Assembly: GCF_009900765.1 (NCBI RefSeq)
Contig: NZ_JAAABL010000001.1
Location: 1 to 64,000 of the forward strand
Source: Rhodovarius lipocyclicus
GTDB taxonomy: Bacteria > Pseudomonadota > Alphaproteobacteria > Acetobacterales > Acetobacteraceae
Length of the DNA stretch: 64,000 bases
Reading direction: 5' to 3'
The notes under the pieces were generated by a model, which saw nothing but the letters and a program-made list of their open reading frames with translations, was not told where the DNA came from and ran no database searches. Below, piece by piece: positions 37,493 to 47,120 of the stretch. The position numbers were made by a program, and so were the translations under genes. Within the stretch, counting starts at the first letter, position 1. Each line of letters begins with the position of its first letter.

Positions 37493-37690
37493 GCGGGGGA
37501 AAACTCCAGCAGTGGAAATTGAGTGCCTCGGGGCCACCTGCCGAGGGAGAGGCAGCCCGCCCGCAAACTAGGCGCCCGGCTGCGCCAGGGTCAATTCATC
37601 GCAACGGCTTATGGCGTTGCCCTATCCCCGGGCGCTCTGGCTTCAGGTATAGCATTGCGAAGCAACAGCCCAGGGGCCAGGGAAGAACTC

Positions 37691-40600
37691 ATGTCCATCC
37701 ATGCCGCGCTGCGCCATCGTACCAGCTATACCTATGACCGGCCGGTTTCCCTGGGTCCTCAGGTGATCCGGCTGCGCCCAGCCCCTTATGCGCGCACCCC
37801 GATCCTGGCCTATTCGCTGAAAATCACCCCGGCGAAACATTTCATCAATTGGCAGCAGGACCCGCAGGGCAACTTCCAGGCCCGGGTGGTTTTTCCCGAA
37901 AAGGTGACCGAGTTCTCGGTGGAAGTGGATCTGGTGGCGGATATGGCCACGCTGAATCCTTTCGATTTCTTCCTGGAACCCGAGGCCGAGAACTTCCCCT
38001 TCGCCTACGACCCCGTGCTGGATGAGGAGCTGGCCCCCTTCCGCAAGGCCGCCCCCATGGGTCCGCTGCTGAAGGCCCTGCTGGCCGAGGTGCCGCGCGA
38101 GAAGAAGCGCACCGTGGATTTCCTGGTCCAGATCAACCAGATGGTCCAGAGCCGCATCAGCTACATCGTGCGCATGGAGCCCGGCGTCTGGACGCCGGAG
38201 CAGACGCTGACCGAATGCCGGGGCTCCTGCCGGGATTCGGCCTGGCTGCTGGTGCAGCTGATGCGCAACCTGGGCCTGGCCGCGCGTTTCGTGTCCGGCT
38301 ACCTGATCCAGCTGGTGGCGGACCAGAAGCCCGTGACCGGCCCCGAGGGCCCGACCTCCGACTTCACCGACCTGCATGCCTGGGCCGAGGTCTATCTGCC
38401 CGGCGCCGGCTGGGTGGGGCTCGATGCCACCTCCGGCCTCATGGCCGGCGAAGGCCACATCCCTCTGGCCGCAACGCCCGAGCCGCAATCCGCCGCCCCC
38501 ATCTCGGGCCTGGTGGAGAAGGCGGAGGTCGAGTTCGGCTTCGAGATGGAGGTGACGCGCCTGCGCGAAACCCCGCGCGTGACCAAGCCCTATACCCCCG
38601 CACAATGGGCCGCGATCGACGCGCTGGGCCAGAAGGTGGACGCGGCGCTGAAGGGCAGCGACGTGCGCCTGACCATGGGCGGCGAGCCGACCTTCGTGGC
38701 CGATACCGACCGCGACGCCGCCGAATGGAACACCGACGCCATGGGCCCGACCAAGCGCGCCTATGCCGGGCGGCTGCTGCGCCGCCTCGCGCCACTGTGG
38801 TCGCCGGGGGCGGCGCTGACCTATGCCCAGGGCAAGCAGTATCCGGGCGAGCAATTGCCGCGCTTCGCGCTGTACTGCCATTGGCGCGCGGATGGCGTGC
38901 CGGTGTGGAACGATGCCTCTCTGCTGGCCAGCGACGACGACACGGATGACGCGACGCCCGCCGACGCCGCCCGCTTCGCGGAAATCCTGGCCGAGCGGCT
39001 GCAGGTGGAGCCCGAGCTGGTCCGCCAGGCGCATGAGGACATCCACTACTATCTCTGGCGCGAAAGCCGCCTGCCGGCCAATGTGGTGGCCGAGGACAGC
39101 AAGCTGCGCGACCGGCTGGAACGCGAGCGGATGACGCGGCTGTTCCGCGGCGGGCTCGGCGCGCCCACCGGCTCCGTGCTGCCGCTGCGGCGGGTGATGG
39201 AGGGGGGCGTGCGGCGCTGGCAGTCCGGCCGCTGGTTCTTCCGCGACGACACCATGTTCCTGATCCCCGGCGACAGCCCGATGGGCCTGCGCCTGCCGCT
39301 GACCTCCCTGCCCTGGATCGACCCCTCCCTGATGGCGCTGGAGGCCGAGAGCGAGGCCGACCCCTTCGCGCCCAAGGGCGAGCTGCCCACCGAGGCGGAG
39401 CTGGGCGCCCTGCGCGGCAAGGGGCCCTTCCCCACCGCCAAGGAAATCTCGGCCCATGCCGAGGACGTCGCCGCCCGCCGCCAGCTGGCGCTGCGCAAGG
39501 CGATGGGGGAGGCTCTGGCCGAGGGCTACACCCAAGGCACCATCGAGGGCTTCCGCCCGGTGCCGCAGCCTATCCCCGACGCGGCGCTGGACCCCGGGCT
39601 GGTGCGCACCGCGCTGTGCGTGGAACCGCGCGGGGGCATCATCCACCTGTTCCTGCCGCCGCTCTATGCCGCCGAGGACTGGCTGGACCTGCTCGCCGCC
39701 ATCGAGGGCACGGCCGCCGAGACCGGCCGCAAGGTGATCCTGGAAGGCTACCTGCCGCCTTCCGATGAGCGGCTGCCGCATTTCTCCGTGACGCCGGACC
39801 CGGGCGTGATCGAGGTGAACATCCACCCGGCGCTGAGCTGGGACGAGATGGTGACCCGCACCGGCCAGCTGTACGAGGAAGCGCGCCAGGTGGGACTGAC
39901 CGCCGAGAAGTTCATGCTGGACGGCAAGCATGTGGGCACCGGCGGCGGCAACCATGTCGTCATGGGCGGCGAGAGCGTGGAGGAAAGCCCCTTCCTGCGC
40001 CGGCCGGACCTGCTGAAGTCGCTGCTCGGCTTCTGGCACAACCACCCGAGCTTCTCCTACCTGTTCTCCGGCCTGTTCATCGGCCCCACCAGCCAGCACC
40101 CGCGCATCGACGAGGCGCGGCAGGACAGCGTGCGGGAGCTGGAGATCGCCTTCGGCGAGGAGGCCAAGCACACCCCCACCCCGCCCTGGATGGTGGACCG
40201 CCTGTTCCGCAACATCCTGGTGGACATGACCGGCAACACCCACCGGACCGAGTTCTGCATCGACAAGCTCTACAGCCCCGACTCAACCTCGGGCCGGCGG
40301 GGGCTGGTGGAATTCCGCGGCTTCGAGATGCCGCCGCATGCGGAAATGAGCGCGGCGCAGATGCTGATCGCGCGCGCCGCGGTCGCGGCCTTCTGGACCC
40401 GCCCCTATGAGCGCCGGCTGATCCGCTGGGGCACGCGCCTGCATGACGGCTTCATGCTGCCCCATTACTGCGAGGCCGATTTCCGCGACGCGCTGGAGGA
40501 TCTGGCCCAGTTCGGCTTCCGGCTCGATCCCTCCTGGTTCGCGCCGCATGTGGAATTCCGCTTCCCCAAGATCGGCGAGACCATGCTGCGCGACATGGGG

Positions 40601-41104
40601 CTGGAACTGCGCCACGCGCTGGAGCCCTGGCATGTGCTGGGCGAGGAAGCGACCGGCAGCGGCACCGCGCGCTATGTGGACAGCAGCGCGGAGCGCGTGC
40701 AGCTGCGCGTCACCAACTTCTCCGCCGAGCGCTACAAGCTGGCGGTGAACGGGGTGGAAGTGCCGCTGACACCGACCGAGCAGGTGGGCGAATTCATCGC
40801 GGGCGTGCGTTTCAAGGCCTGGGGGCCCTACTCCGCCCTGCACCCGACCATCAAGCCGCAGACGCCGCTGGTGGTGGATATGGTCGATACCTGGAACGGC
40901 CGCAGCATCGGCGGGCTGACGCACCATGTGGCGCATCCGGGCGGGCGCAACTACGACACCTTCCCGGTGAACGCCAACGAAGCGGAGGCCCGCCGCCGCG
41001 CCCGCTTCTTCGCCTTCGGCCACACCCCGGGGCCGATGCAGCCGCGCCCGGCCACCCGCAGCGCCGAACATCCGCTGACCCTGGACCTGCGCGCCTACAG
41101 TTGA
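37691..41104 (+). CDS. Transglutaminase-like protein fused to DUF2126
   Basis: A 1137-aa protein. Residues 1-90 match the bacterial transglutaminase N-terminal domain (HRTSYTYDRPVSLGPQVIRL). Residues 140-260 hold the protease-like transglutaminase core with the triad Cys180 (RGSCRDSAW), His229 (DLHAWAEVY) and Asp245 (VGLDATSG). From about 280 to the end is DUF2126, with TMGGEPTFVADTDRD and the late TGGGNHVVMGGES. It has no signal peptide. Such proteins occur with circularly permuted ATP-grasp and Alpha-E proteins, as here, and are predicted to build or cleave amide or isopeptide bonds. GGAAGAACTC precedes the ATG. Confidence 0.9.
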   Translation: MSIHAALRHRTSYTYDRPVSLGPQVIRLRPAPYARTPILAYSLKITPAKHFINWQQDPQGNFQARVVFPEKVTEFSVEVDLVADMATLNPFDFFLEPEAENFPFAYDPVLDEELAPFRKAAPMGPLLKALLAEVPREKKRTVDFLVQINQMVQSRISYIVRMEPGVWTPEQTLTECRGSCRDSAWLLVQLMRNLGLAARFVSGYLIQLVADQKPVTGPEGPTSDFTDLHAWAEVYLPGAGWVGLDATSGLMAGEGHIPLAATPEPQSAAPISGLVEKAEVEFGFEMEVTRLRETPRVTKPYTPAQWAAIDALGQKVDAALKGSDVRLTMGGEPTFVADTDRDAAEWNTDAMGPTKRAYAGRLLRRLAPLWSPGAALTYAQGKQYPGEQLPRFALYCHWRADGVPVWNDASLLASDDDTDDATPADAARFAEILAERLQVEPELVRQAHEDIHYYLWRESRLPANVVAEDSKLRDRLERERMTRLFRGGLGAPTGSVLPLRRVMEGGVRRWQSGRWFFRDDTMFLIPGDSPMGLRLPLTSLPWIDPSLMALEAESEADPFAPKGELPTEAELGALRGKGPFPTAKEISAHAEDVAARRQLALRKAMGEALAEGYTQGTIEGFRPVPQPIPDAALDPGLVRTALCVEPRGGIIHLFLPPLYAAEDWLDLLAAIEGTAAETGRKVILEGYLPPSDERLPHFSVTPDPGVIEVNIHPALSWDEMVTRTGQLYEEARQVGLTAEKFMLDGKHVGTGGGNHVVMGGESVEESPFLRRPDLLKSLLGFWHNHPSFSYLFSGLFIGPTSQHPRIDEARQDSVRELEIAFGEEAKHTPTPPWMVDRLFRNILVDMTGNTHRTEFCIDKLYSPDSTSGRRGLVEFRGFEMPPHAEMSAAQMLIARAAVAAFWTRPYERRLIRWGTRLHDGFMLPHYCEADFRDALEDLAQFGFRLDPSWFAPHVEFRFPKIGETMLRDMGLELRHALEPWHVLGEEATGSGTARYVDSSAERVQLRVTNFSAERYKLAVNGVEVPLTPTEQVGEFIAGVRFKAWGPYSALHPTIKPQTPLVVDMVDTWNGRSIGGLTHHVAHPGGRNYDTFPVNANEAEARRRARFFAFGHTPGPMQPRPATRSAEHPLTLDLRAYS

Positions 41105-41114
41105 GCGTGACACA

Positions 41115-41148
41115 GCGCGAAGGGCGGATAATGTAACGTCCTTCGCGC
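41115..41148 (+). terminator. Hairpin after the transglutaminase-DUF2126 gene
   Basis: GCGCGAAGG (41115-41123) pairs perfectly with CCTTCGCGC (41140-41148) across a 16-base loop, 11 bases after the stop. No U tract follows, so termination may be partial. The rest of the 185-base gap shows no gene. Confidence 0.45.
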
Positions 41149-41289
41149 CGAATCGGGGGTGGATGGCGGAGCCCATGGGGTTTCCGCTAAAGGGAGCGGT
41201 ATGTTCAGCTGCGCTGTAAAATTTCAGAAGGGCCATTCAGCGCGCCTTCCCCTTCTCCCGCGCCGGGCCTGCCGGCGGCCGGGGGTCTG

Positions 41290-43749
41290 ATGCTGGACGA
41301 AATGGTGGATGGCGGGGGGCAGATCAGGCCCCATTGGCGCGGCCTCATCGGTGCGGTGGGCGGTTTAGGCAAGCCGCAGCTGGAGGAACGGGCCGCCCGC
41401 CTGGCCCGCGCGGCCGAGGAGGAGGGCATCGCCTCCATCCTGCCCGGCATCACCGGCACCGAGACCGGCTGGCGCTGCGACCCCATCCCCCTGCCCATCA
41501 CGGCGGGCGAATTCGCGGCACTGGAAGCGGGGCTCGCCCAGCGCGCGCGCCTGCTGGAGGCGATGCTGGCCGACATCCATGGCCCGCAGCAATTGCTGAA
41601 GGAAGGGCTGCTGCCGCCAGCGCTGGTCTTCGCCAACCCGAATTTCCTGCGCCCCTGGCGCCACGCCACCAACCCGCCGCACCGGCCCATGCTGCACCTG
41701 TTCGGCGCGGACCTGATCCGCTGCCCGGACGGCATCTGGCGCGTGGCCAGCGATCGCACCGGCATGATCGGCGGGCTGGGCTACGCCCGCGAAAACCGCC
41801 GCCTGATGAACCAGGCGATGGCCGAGGCGCTGGTGGCCGTGAAGCCCCGCGCGCTGACCAATTTCTTCGAGCTGTGGCAGGAATCGCTGCAGCGCCTGGC
41901 CCCCGCCGGCCGGCCGGCCCCGGCGGTCGCGCTGCTCTCACCCGGGCACACCCAATCCCATTGGTTCGAGCACGTGGTGCTGAGCCGCGAGATCTCCGCC
42001 GCATTGGTCGAGGCCGGGGACCTGACGGTGCGCGGCGGGGCGCTGTATCTGAAGACGCTGTCGGGGTTGCAACCCGTCGATGTGCTGCTGAACCGCACCG
42101 AGGGTGCCTCGCTCGACCCGCTGGAATTCCCGGCGGCGCATGCGGCGGCGGGCGTGCCCGGGTTGCTGGATGCGGCGCGACATGGGGCGCTGACGGTGCT
42201 GAACGCCCCCGGCGCGGGGCTGGCCGAAAGCCCGGCGCTGATGGCCTTCCTGCCCGCCCTGTGCCGCCGCCTGCTGGGCGAGGAATTGCTGCTGGAAAGC
42301 CTGGAGACCCATTGGCTTGGCTCGCCCGGCGCGATGGACCGCGTGGCGGGCGCCGAGGGGCAATGGCTGCTGCGCCCGGCCACCGATGGCGCCGCCCAGT
42401 CCGTGCCGATGACGGGGCCAGAGGCCGTGGCGCGCGCGGCCAATCCCCGGGGCTTCGCGGCCACGGCATGGCCGGTGTCCAGCCAGGCGCCCAGCTATGG
42501 CGGCCATGGCCTGGCCCCCATGCAGGTGATGCTGCGCCTGTTCGCCATCAGCGACGGCCAGTGCTGGCACGCCCTGCCCGGCGGCTTCGCGCGCACGCTG
42601 GAACCCGGCCAGCCCGTCACCGGCCGCCTGCCCCAGAACGGCCTGGCCAAGGATGTCTGGGTGCTGACCGAGGACGAGGCGCCGATCCGCGGCCCCGGCC
42701 CGCAGGCCCTGCCGCCGCTGCCGATCCGCCGCAGCGCGGGGGCGCTGCCGTCGCGCGTCGCGGACAACCTGTTCTGGCTGGGCCGCTATGTGGAACGGCT
42801 GGACCGGGCCGCGCGGCTGATCCGGGCCACGGCCGCGCGGCTGCGGCGCGGCGCCGCCCTGCCGCACGAAAGCGCCGAGGTGATGGCCCTGGCGCGCTGC
42901 CTGCGCGATGCTAGGCTGATCGGCGAGGAAGCCATGCCCACCCTGGCCGGGGCCAGCAGCCTGGGCGGCGCGATCGGGCGCGCGGCCATGCCCGATGGCG
43001 CCGTGGGCCAGCTGCAGGCGCGCGTCGCGGGGCTGGCCGGCATGGTGCGGGACCGCCTGACGGCCGACATGCACACCAGCTTCACCCAGGCCCTGCGCGC
43101 CGCCCGCACGGCGGGCGAGGCAGCGCATAGCGGGCTCGACGCCGTATCCCGCGCCATGGTGGCCAATCTGCGCTTTACCAACGCCCTGGCCGGCGTGGCG
43201 GCCGAGAACATGGTGCGCGGCGGCGCCTGGCTGTTCCTCGACCTGGGCAGGCGGGTGGAGCGCGGGCAGAATGTGCTGTCGGAGATCGAGCTGATGCTGA
43301 AGGTGCCGCCCGCGCGGGTGGAGCCCGGGCTGCGGCTGATCCTGGAACTGTGCGACAGCGTCATCACCTATCGCTCGCGCTATCTGGCGGTGCTGCAGCC
43401 CGCGCCGGTGCTGGACCTGGTGCTGGCCGACCCCTCCAACCCGAGAGGGCTGGCGTTCCAGCTCGCGGCCATCCAGTCCGCGCTGACCGAGGTGGCGGTC
43501 GATGCCGAGGACAGCCTGGCCGAGGAAGCGGCCACCCTGCGCCGCCAGGTGGATGCGATGGTGCTGGATGTGCTGGGCAGCCGCGACCAAGCGGTGGCGG
43601 CCAGCGCCCTGCCCCCGCGCCTGGCCGCGATGGCCGAGGCCCTGCGCGCCCTGTCCGATGCCATGACCCGGCGCTATTTCGCGCTGCTGCCCCCGGCCCG
43701 CGCCCTGGGCCTGGATGAGGCGACCGAGCCCGCGGACGTGCTGCCATGA
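41290..43749 (+). CDS. Fused circularly permuted ATP-grasp and Alpha-E protein
   Basis: An 819-aa fusion. Residues 20-490 are a circularly permuted type-2 ATP-grasp domain (GITGTETGWRCDPIPLPI, FANPNFLRPW, ASDRTGMIGGLGYARENRRL), the class of predicted amidoligase that joins a carboxylate to an amine using ATP. Residues 500-810 are the all-helical Alpha-E domain (LPSRVADNLFWLGRYVERLDR; RVERGQNVLSEIELML). In many genomes these are two genes; here they form one reading frame. The stop overlaps the next transglutaminase start (ATGA), so the products are probably co-translated. Confidence 0.9.
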   Translation: MLDEMVDGGGQIRPHWRGLIGAVGGLGKPQLEERAARLARAAEEEGIASILPGITGTETGWRCDPIPLPITAGEFAALEAGLAQRARLLEAMLADIHGPQQLLKEGLLPPALVFANPNFLRPWRHATNPPHRPMLHLFGADLIRCPDGIWRVASDRTGMIGGLGYARENRRLMNQAMAEALVAVKPRALTNFFELWQESLQRLAPAGRPAPAVALLSPGHTQSHWFEHVVLSREISAALVEAGDLTVRGGALYLKTLSGLQPVDVLLNRTEGASLDPLEFPAAHAAAGVPGLLDAARHGALTVLNAPGAGLAESPALMAFLPALCRRLLGEELLLESLETHWLGSPGAMDRVAGAEGQWLLRPATDGAAQSVPMTGPEAVARAANPRGFAATAWPVSSQAPSYGGHGLAPMQVMLRLFAISDGQCWHALPGGFARTLEPGQPVTGRLPQNGLAKDVWVLTEDEAPIRGPGPQALPPLPIRRSAGALPSRVADNLFWLGRYVERLDRAARLIRATAARLRRGAALPHESAEVMALARCLRDARLIGEEAMPTLAGASSLGGAIGRAAMPDGAVGQLQARVAGLAGMVRDRLTADMHTSFTQALRAARTAGEAAHSGLDAVSRAMVANLRFTNALAGVAAENMVRGGAWLFLDLGRRVERGQNVLSEIELMLKVPPARVEPGLRLILELCDSVITYRSRYLAVLQPAPVLDLVLADPSNPRGLAFQLAAIQSALTEVAVDAEDSLAEEAATLRRQVDAMVLDVLGSRDQAVAASALPPRLAAMAEALRALSDAMTRRYFALLPPARALGLDEATEPADVLP

Positions 43750-44627
43750 TGTTCTGGGTGCGCCATGTCACGGCCTATACCTATTCGGACCCGGTGGATC
43801 TCTCGACGCATCTGCTGCACCTGAAGCCGCGCGCCCTGCCGGGGCAGCGGGTGATCCAGGCACGCATCCGTGCCCTGCCGGCCCCCGACCACGTGACCGA
43901 GACCCACGATCATTTCGGCAATGCCGCCACGCGGCTGTACATCGCCCGCCCGCACATGCATTTCGAGGTGCATGCCGAGGCGCTGGTCGAGGTGGACCTG
44001 CCCACCCCGCCCCCGCCCGAAACCACCCTGCCCTGGGAGGAAGTGGCGCGGCTGGCGGCCGAGGGCGCCGGCGAATGCGCCATGGCGGCCGAATTCTCCT
44101 TCGGCAGCGCGCAGGCGCCGGTGCTGGCGGCGGCCACGGAATTCGCGCGGGCCTCCTTCCCGCCCGGCCGGCCGATCCTGGCTGGGTTGCTGGACCTGAA
44201 CAGCCGCATCATGCGGGAATTCACCTTCCAGGCGGGCGTCACCTCCATCTCCACCCCGGTGGAGGAGGTGCTGCGGATGCGGCGCGGCGTGTGCCAGGAT
44301 TTCACGCATCTGATGCTGTCGGCGCTGCGCGGGCTGGGCCTGCCGGCGCGCTATGTCTCAGGCTACATCCGCACCCGGCCGTTGCCGGGGCAGCAGCGCA
44401 GGCGCGGCGCCGACCAGTCCCATGCCTGGGTGGGCGCCTGGATGGGGCCGGACCATGGCTGGGTGGATCTGGACCCGACCAACAGCCTGGTGGTGAAGGA
44501 AGAACACGTCGTGCTGGCCCATGGCCGGGATTTCCAGGATATCTCGCCGGTACGCGGCGTGATCCTGGGCGGCGGGCAGCACCGGCTGAGCGTGAGCGTT
44601 GATCTGGAGCCCGAAGGGGGCAATTAG
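43746..44627 (+). CDS. Transglutaminase-like cysteine protein
   Basis: A 293-aa protein with the bacterial transglutaminase N-terminal domain (VRHVTAYTYSDPVDLSTHLL) and a core with Cys183 (RRGVCQDFTHLM), His226 (DQSHAWVGAW) and Asp243 (WVDLDPTNSL), a complete triad. No signal peptide is seen, so action is cytoplasmic. It is the third member of the local amidoligase-type set. Its stop overlaps the stop of the opposite-strand membrane protein gene. Confidence 0.9.
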   Translation: MMFWVRHVTAYTYSDPVDLSTHLLHLKPRALPGQRVIQARIRALPAPDHVTETHDHFGNAATRLYIARPHMHFEVHAEALVEVDLPTPPPPETTLPWEEVARLAAEGAGECAMAAEFSFGSAQAPVLAAATEFARASFPPGRPILAGLLDLNSRIMREFTFQAGVTSISTPVEEVLRMRRGVCQDFTHLMLSALRGLGLPARYVSGYIRTRPLPGQQRRRGADQSHAWVGAWMGPDHGWVDLDPTNSLVVKEEHVVLAHGRDFQDISPVRGVILGGGQHRLSVSVDLEPEGGN

Positions 44628-46150
44628 CGCTCCCAGCGCCCCTCACGCCAGGTCAGCCGCAATTCGCCGGGGGCGGCGGGGCCCGTCACCGGCTCGCACA
44701 CCGGGGGCACGCGCCAGCGGGCGGCGTACATGGTGTTCACCGGGCGCGGCGTTTCGCTGATCAGGGCCAGCAATTCCACGATCGCCTCGCGCGTTTCATC
44801 GTCCCGCGGGCCGGTGCAGGCCCAACTGGGGATGATGGTCACGCGGGTGGCGGCGGCGATGGCGGGGCGCAGGGCCTCGGCATCCAGCCGCCAGGCCGGG
44901 CGCTGGGCGGCCCAGGCGGCGAAGGCCGCGCGCTGCGGCGCCGCGTCGATGAACTGCACCACCGCCAGGGCGGCCAGCGCCCACACCCCGGCCTTTCCGG
45001 CGCGCGAGAGCAGCACCGCCGCCCCCAGCAGCAGCGCCGCGCCCACTGGCCAGAAGAAACGACCGGAGGCACGGAACTGTTCCAGCGCGGCGGGGGGCGT
45101 GCCCAGGTCCAACAGCACCGCATGGCCCGCGCCCACCCGGGTGGAAACCGCCAGCAGCACCAGCGCCGAGCACACCAGCACCAGCCCCGCATGGGCGCGC
45201 AACCCGCCCAGCACCGCCCGGCCATGCCTGAGCACAACCAGAAGGAGAGCCAAAATCAGGCCGGTACCGAGCCAATTATATCCCTCCCATCCGCCATGGC
45301 CGGTGGCGTCGATCTCGGTACCGACCAATCCGCCCAGAAAAAACGACCGGAACGGCCATATAGGTGACAAAAGATTCAGGGCGAAGGCGCCATACCAGCG
45401 CTGCCCGTCCCCCGTCGCGCCGAGATAGCCAAACCCCGCCATGATGCCGAGCACCAGCGCCAGCGCCGCCGCCAGCCCCAGCCCGGCGCCGAGAAACCCG
45501 CGCCCGCGCAGCAGCAGCGTGGCGGGCACGGCGGCCAGCAGCGCCAGCGTCATCACCGCCAAATACGGATGGATCAGCAATGTGGCGCCCTGCAGCAGGA
45601 TGGCCGCGATCCACAGGCCCAGCTTGCGCGGGCGCTGCGCGTCCACCAGCCGCAGATACAGCCCCAGCCCGAGCCACAGCACCGCCTGCCCGCACAGCGC
45701 CGCATGGCCGAAGCGCATGATGAAGGCGGGCATGGAAACGGCGGCCACCGCCACGGAAAGCAGCGGCAGAAGGCGCCTTTCGCCCGCCCCCGCCATGGCC
45801 CAGGCGGCGGCCGGCGGCAACGCCGCCCAGGCCAGCGCATACCACAGCCCGATGCCATGGAAGCCCGGCGGCAACACGCCGCGCAACGCCTTCAAAGGCA
45901 GGGCCAGCAAGGGAATGCCGTCGGCGAAGGCCAGGTTCAGCCCGCCCATCAGCCCGATATCCAGCGGCGGCCAGCCCCAGCCGGAGGCGATGAAGAACCG
46001 CTGCGCCACCGCGTGCTGCGCGGCATCGCCCACCGGCCGCCAGGGCAGCCCAGCGCCGGGAAACAGGAATGTGGCAGGCAGCAACAATGCCGCCATACCG
46101 AGGCCGAAAAGCCCGGCGAGGATCAGGGCCATGACGAAGGAAGGTTTCAC
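44624..46150 (-). CDS. Multipass membrane protein, DUF6311-like (GT-C type)
   Basis: A roughly 508-aa protein with about ten to twelve hydrophobic helices and a soluble C-terminal tail of about 100 residues. The first loop contains PVGDAAQHAVAQRFFIASGWGWP and the segment GGLNLAFADGIPLL. This layout is like GT-C-fold polyprenyl-sugar transferases and the DUF6311 family. It lies beside an exopolysaccharide cluster but on the opposite strand, so a role in glycan building is plausible only. The start is unclear: GTG at 46150 is used, ATG at 46132 and GTG at 46180 are alternatives. Confidence 0.65.
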   Translation of the reverse strand: MKPSFVMALILAGLFGLGMAALLLPATFLFPGAGLPWRPVGDAAQHAVAQRFFIASGWGWPPLDIGLMGGLNLAFADGIPLLALPLKALRGVLPPGFHGIGLWYALAWAALPPAAAWAMAGAGERRLLPLLSVAVAAVSMPAFIMRFGHAALCGQAVLWLGLGLYLRLVDAQRPRKLGLWIAAILLQGATLLIHPYLAVMTLALLAAVPATLLLRGRGFLGAGLGLAAALALVLGIMAGFGYLGATGDGQRWYGAFALNLLSPIWPFRSFFLGGLVGTEIDATGHGGWEGYNWLGTGLILALLLVVLRHGRAVLGGLRAHAGLVLVCSALVLLAVSTRVGAGHAVLLDLGTPPAALEQFRASGRFFWPVGAALLLGAAVLLSRAGKAGVWALAALAVVQFIDAAPQRAAFAAWAAQRPAWRLDAEALRPAIAAATRVTIIPSWACTGPRDDETREAIVELLALISETPRPVNTMYAARWRVPPVCEPVTGPAAPGELRLTWREGRWER

Positions 46151-46336
46151 ACCGCACAGGTCGCATCCTGTGGCCCGCACGGCAAGAGTCAGGCGCCCTG
46201 CCCATTATCCATGCCAAAAAATGTTGCTTGCCACAATTTCGCCCCAACCTGACCACGCGGTTGCCCGTTACTTCCCTCAAATGAAGCATGCCGGAGGGAG
46301 CTTCCCCCGGCAGTACAAGGAACCGGATCGGTAGCC

Positions 46337-47047
46337 ATGCCTGGCCTCGACACCTTTTCTGCCTCCCTCGCCCCCGAAACGCTGACGCGCCAGTCCCCCG
46401 CCATGGCGCTGCCGGCCTTCCCGGGCCGCGCGCCCCTGGGCGCCGCCATGAAGCGGGCGATGGACGTGCTGGGCGCCGGCGTGCTGCTGGCGCTGCTGGC
46501 CCCGGTCTTCCTGGTGCTGGCGCTGCTGGTCCGCCGCGATGGCGCCCCCGCCTTCTACGCGCATCAGCGCGTGGGCCTGAGCGGGCGGATGTTCGGCTGT
46601 CTGAAGTTCCGCTCCATGGTGCGGGACAGCGACGCCCGGCTGAAGGCGCTGCTGGCCAGCGACCCCGCGGCGCGCGAGGAATGGGAAGCCACCCGCAAGC
46701 TGCGCAACGACCCGCGCGTGACCGCCGTCGGCAACTTCCTGCGCAAGACCTCGCTGGATGAGCTGCCGCAGCTGATCAACGTGCTGCGCGGTGAGATGAG
46801 CCTGGTCGGCCCCCGCCCTGTCACCGCGACGGAGCTGGCCACCTTCTACGGCCCGGCCGCCTCGCTCTATGCCTCGGTGCGCCCGGGCATCACCGGCCTG
46901 TGGCAGGTCAGCGGCCGCTCCGAGACCAGCTACGCCCAGCGCGTCGCCCTCGATGTGGACTACGCGGCCCACCCCTCCCTGTGGACCGACATCAAGATCC
47001 TGCTGCGCACCCCGGTTGTGGTTGTCGCCCGCAAGGGCGCGGTCTAA
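46337..47047 (+). CDS. Initiating polyprenyl-phosphate sugar transferase
   Basis: A 236-aa membrane-anchored phosphoglycosyl transferase of the bacterial sugar-transferase family. One hydrophobic hairpin (about residues 40-65, after KRAMDVLGAG) is followed by the catalytic domain with LKFRSMVRDSD, TSLDELPQLINVLRGEMSLVG, PRPV and the end RPGITGLWQVSGRSE. It transfers the first sugar-1-phosphate to undecaprenyl phosphate at the inner membrane. Residues 1-36 are non-conserved and could be absent if the start is internal. It opens the exopolysaccharide cluster. Confidence 0.92.
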   Translation: MPGLDTFSASLAPETLTRQSPAMALPAFPGRAPLGAAMKRAMDVLGAGVLLALLAPVFLVLALLVRRDGAPAFYAHQRVGLSGRMFGCLKFRSMVRDSDARLKALLASDPAAREEWEATRKLRNDPRVTAVGNFLRKTSLDELPQLINVLRGEMSLVGPRPVTATELATFYGPAASLYASVRPGITGLWQVSGRSETSYAQRVALDVDYAAHPSLWTDIKILLRTPVVVVARKGAV

Positions 47048-47059
47048 GCACCGCATTTA

Positions 47060-47083
47060 CCCCGGCGGTTTCATCCGCCGGGG
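47060..47083 (+). promoter_or_regulatory. Hairpin between sugar transferase and flippase genes
   Basis: CCCCGGCGG (47060-47068) pairs perfectly with CCGCCGGGG (47075-47083) around a six-base loop, 12 bases after the transferase stop. No U tract follows, so it may act as a partial terminator or message stabiliser inside the operon. Confidence 0.5.
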
Positions 47084-47120
47084 GCTAAGAATTCCCCTGA
47101 AAAACTTGTAGGAAGCCGTC

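Noticed and set aside
37643-40243. An 866-aa open frame on the minus strand
   Set aside because: It is antisense to the transglutaminase-DUF2126 gene with its complete catalytic triad; no domain is visible.
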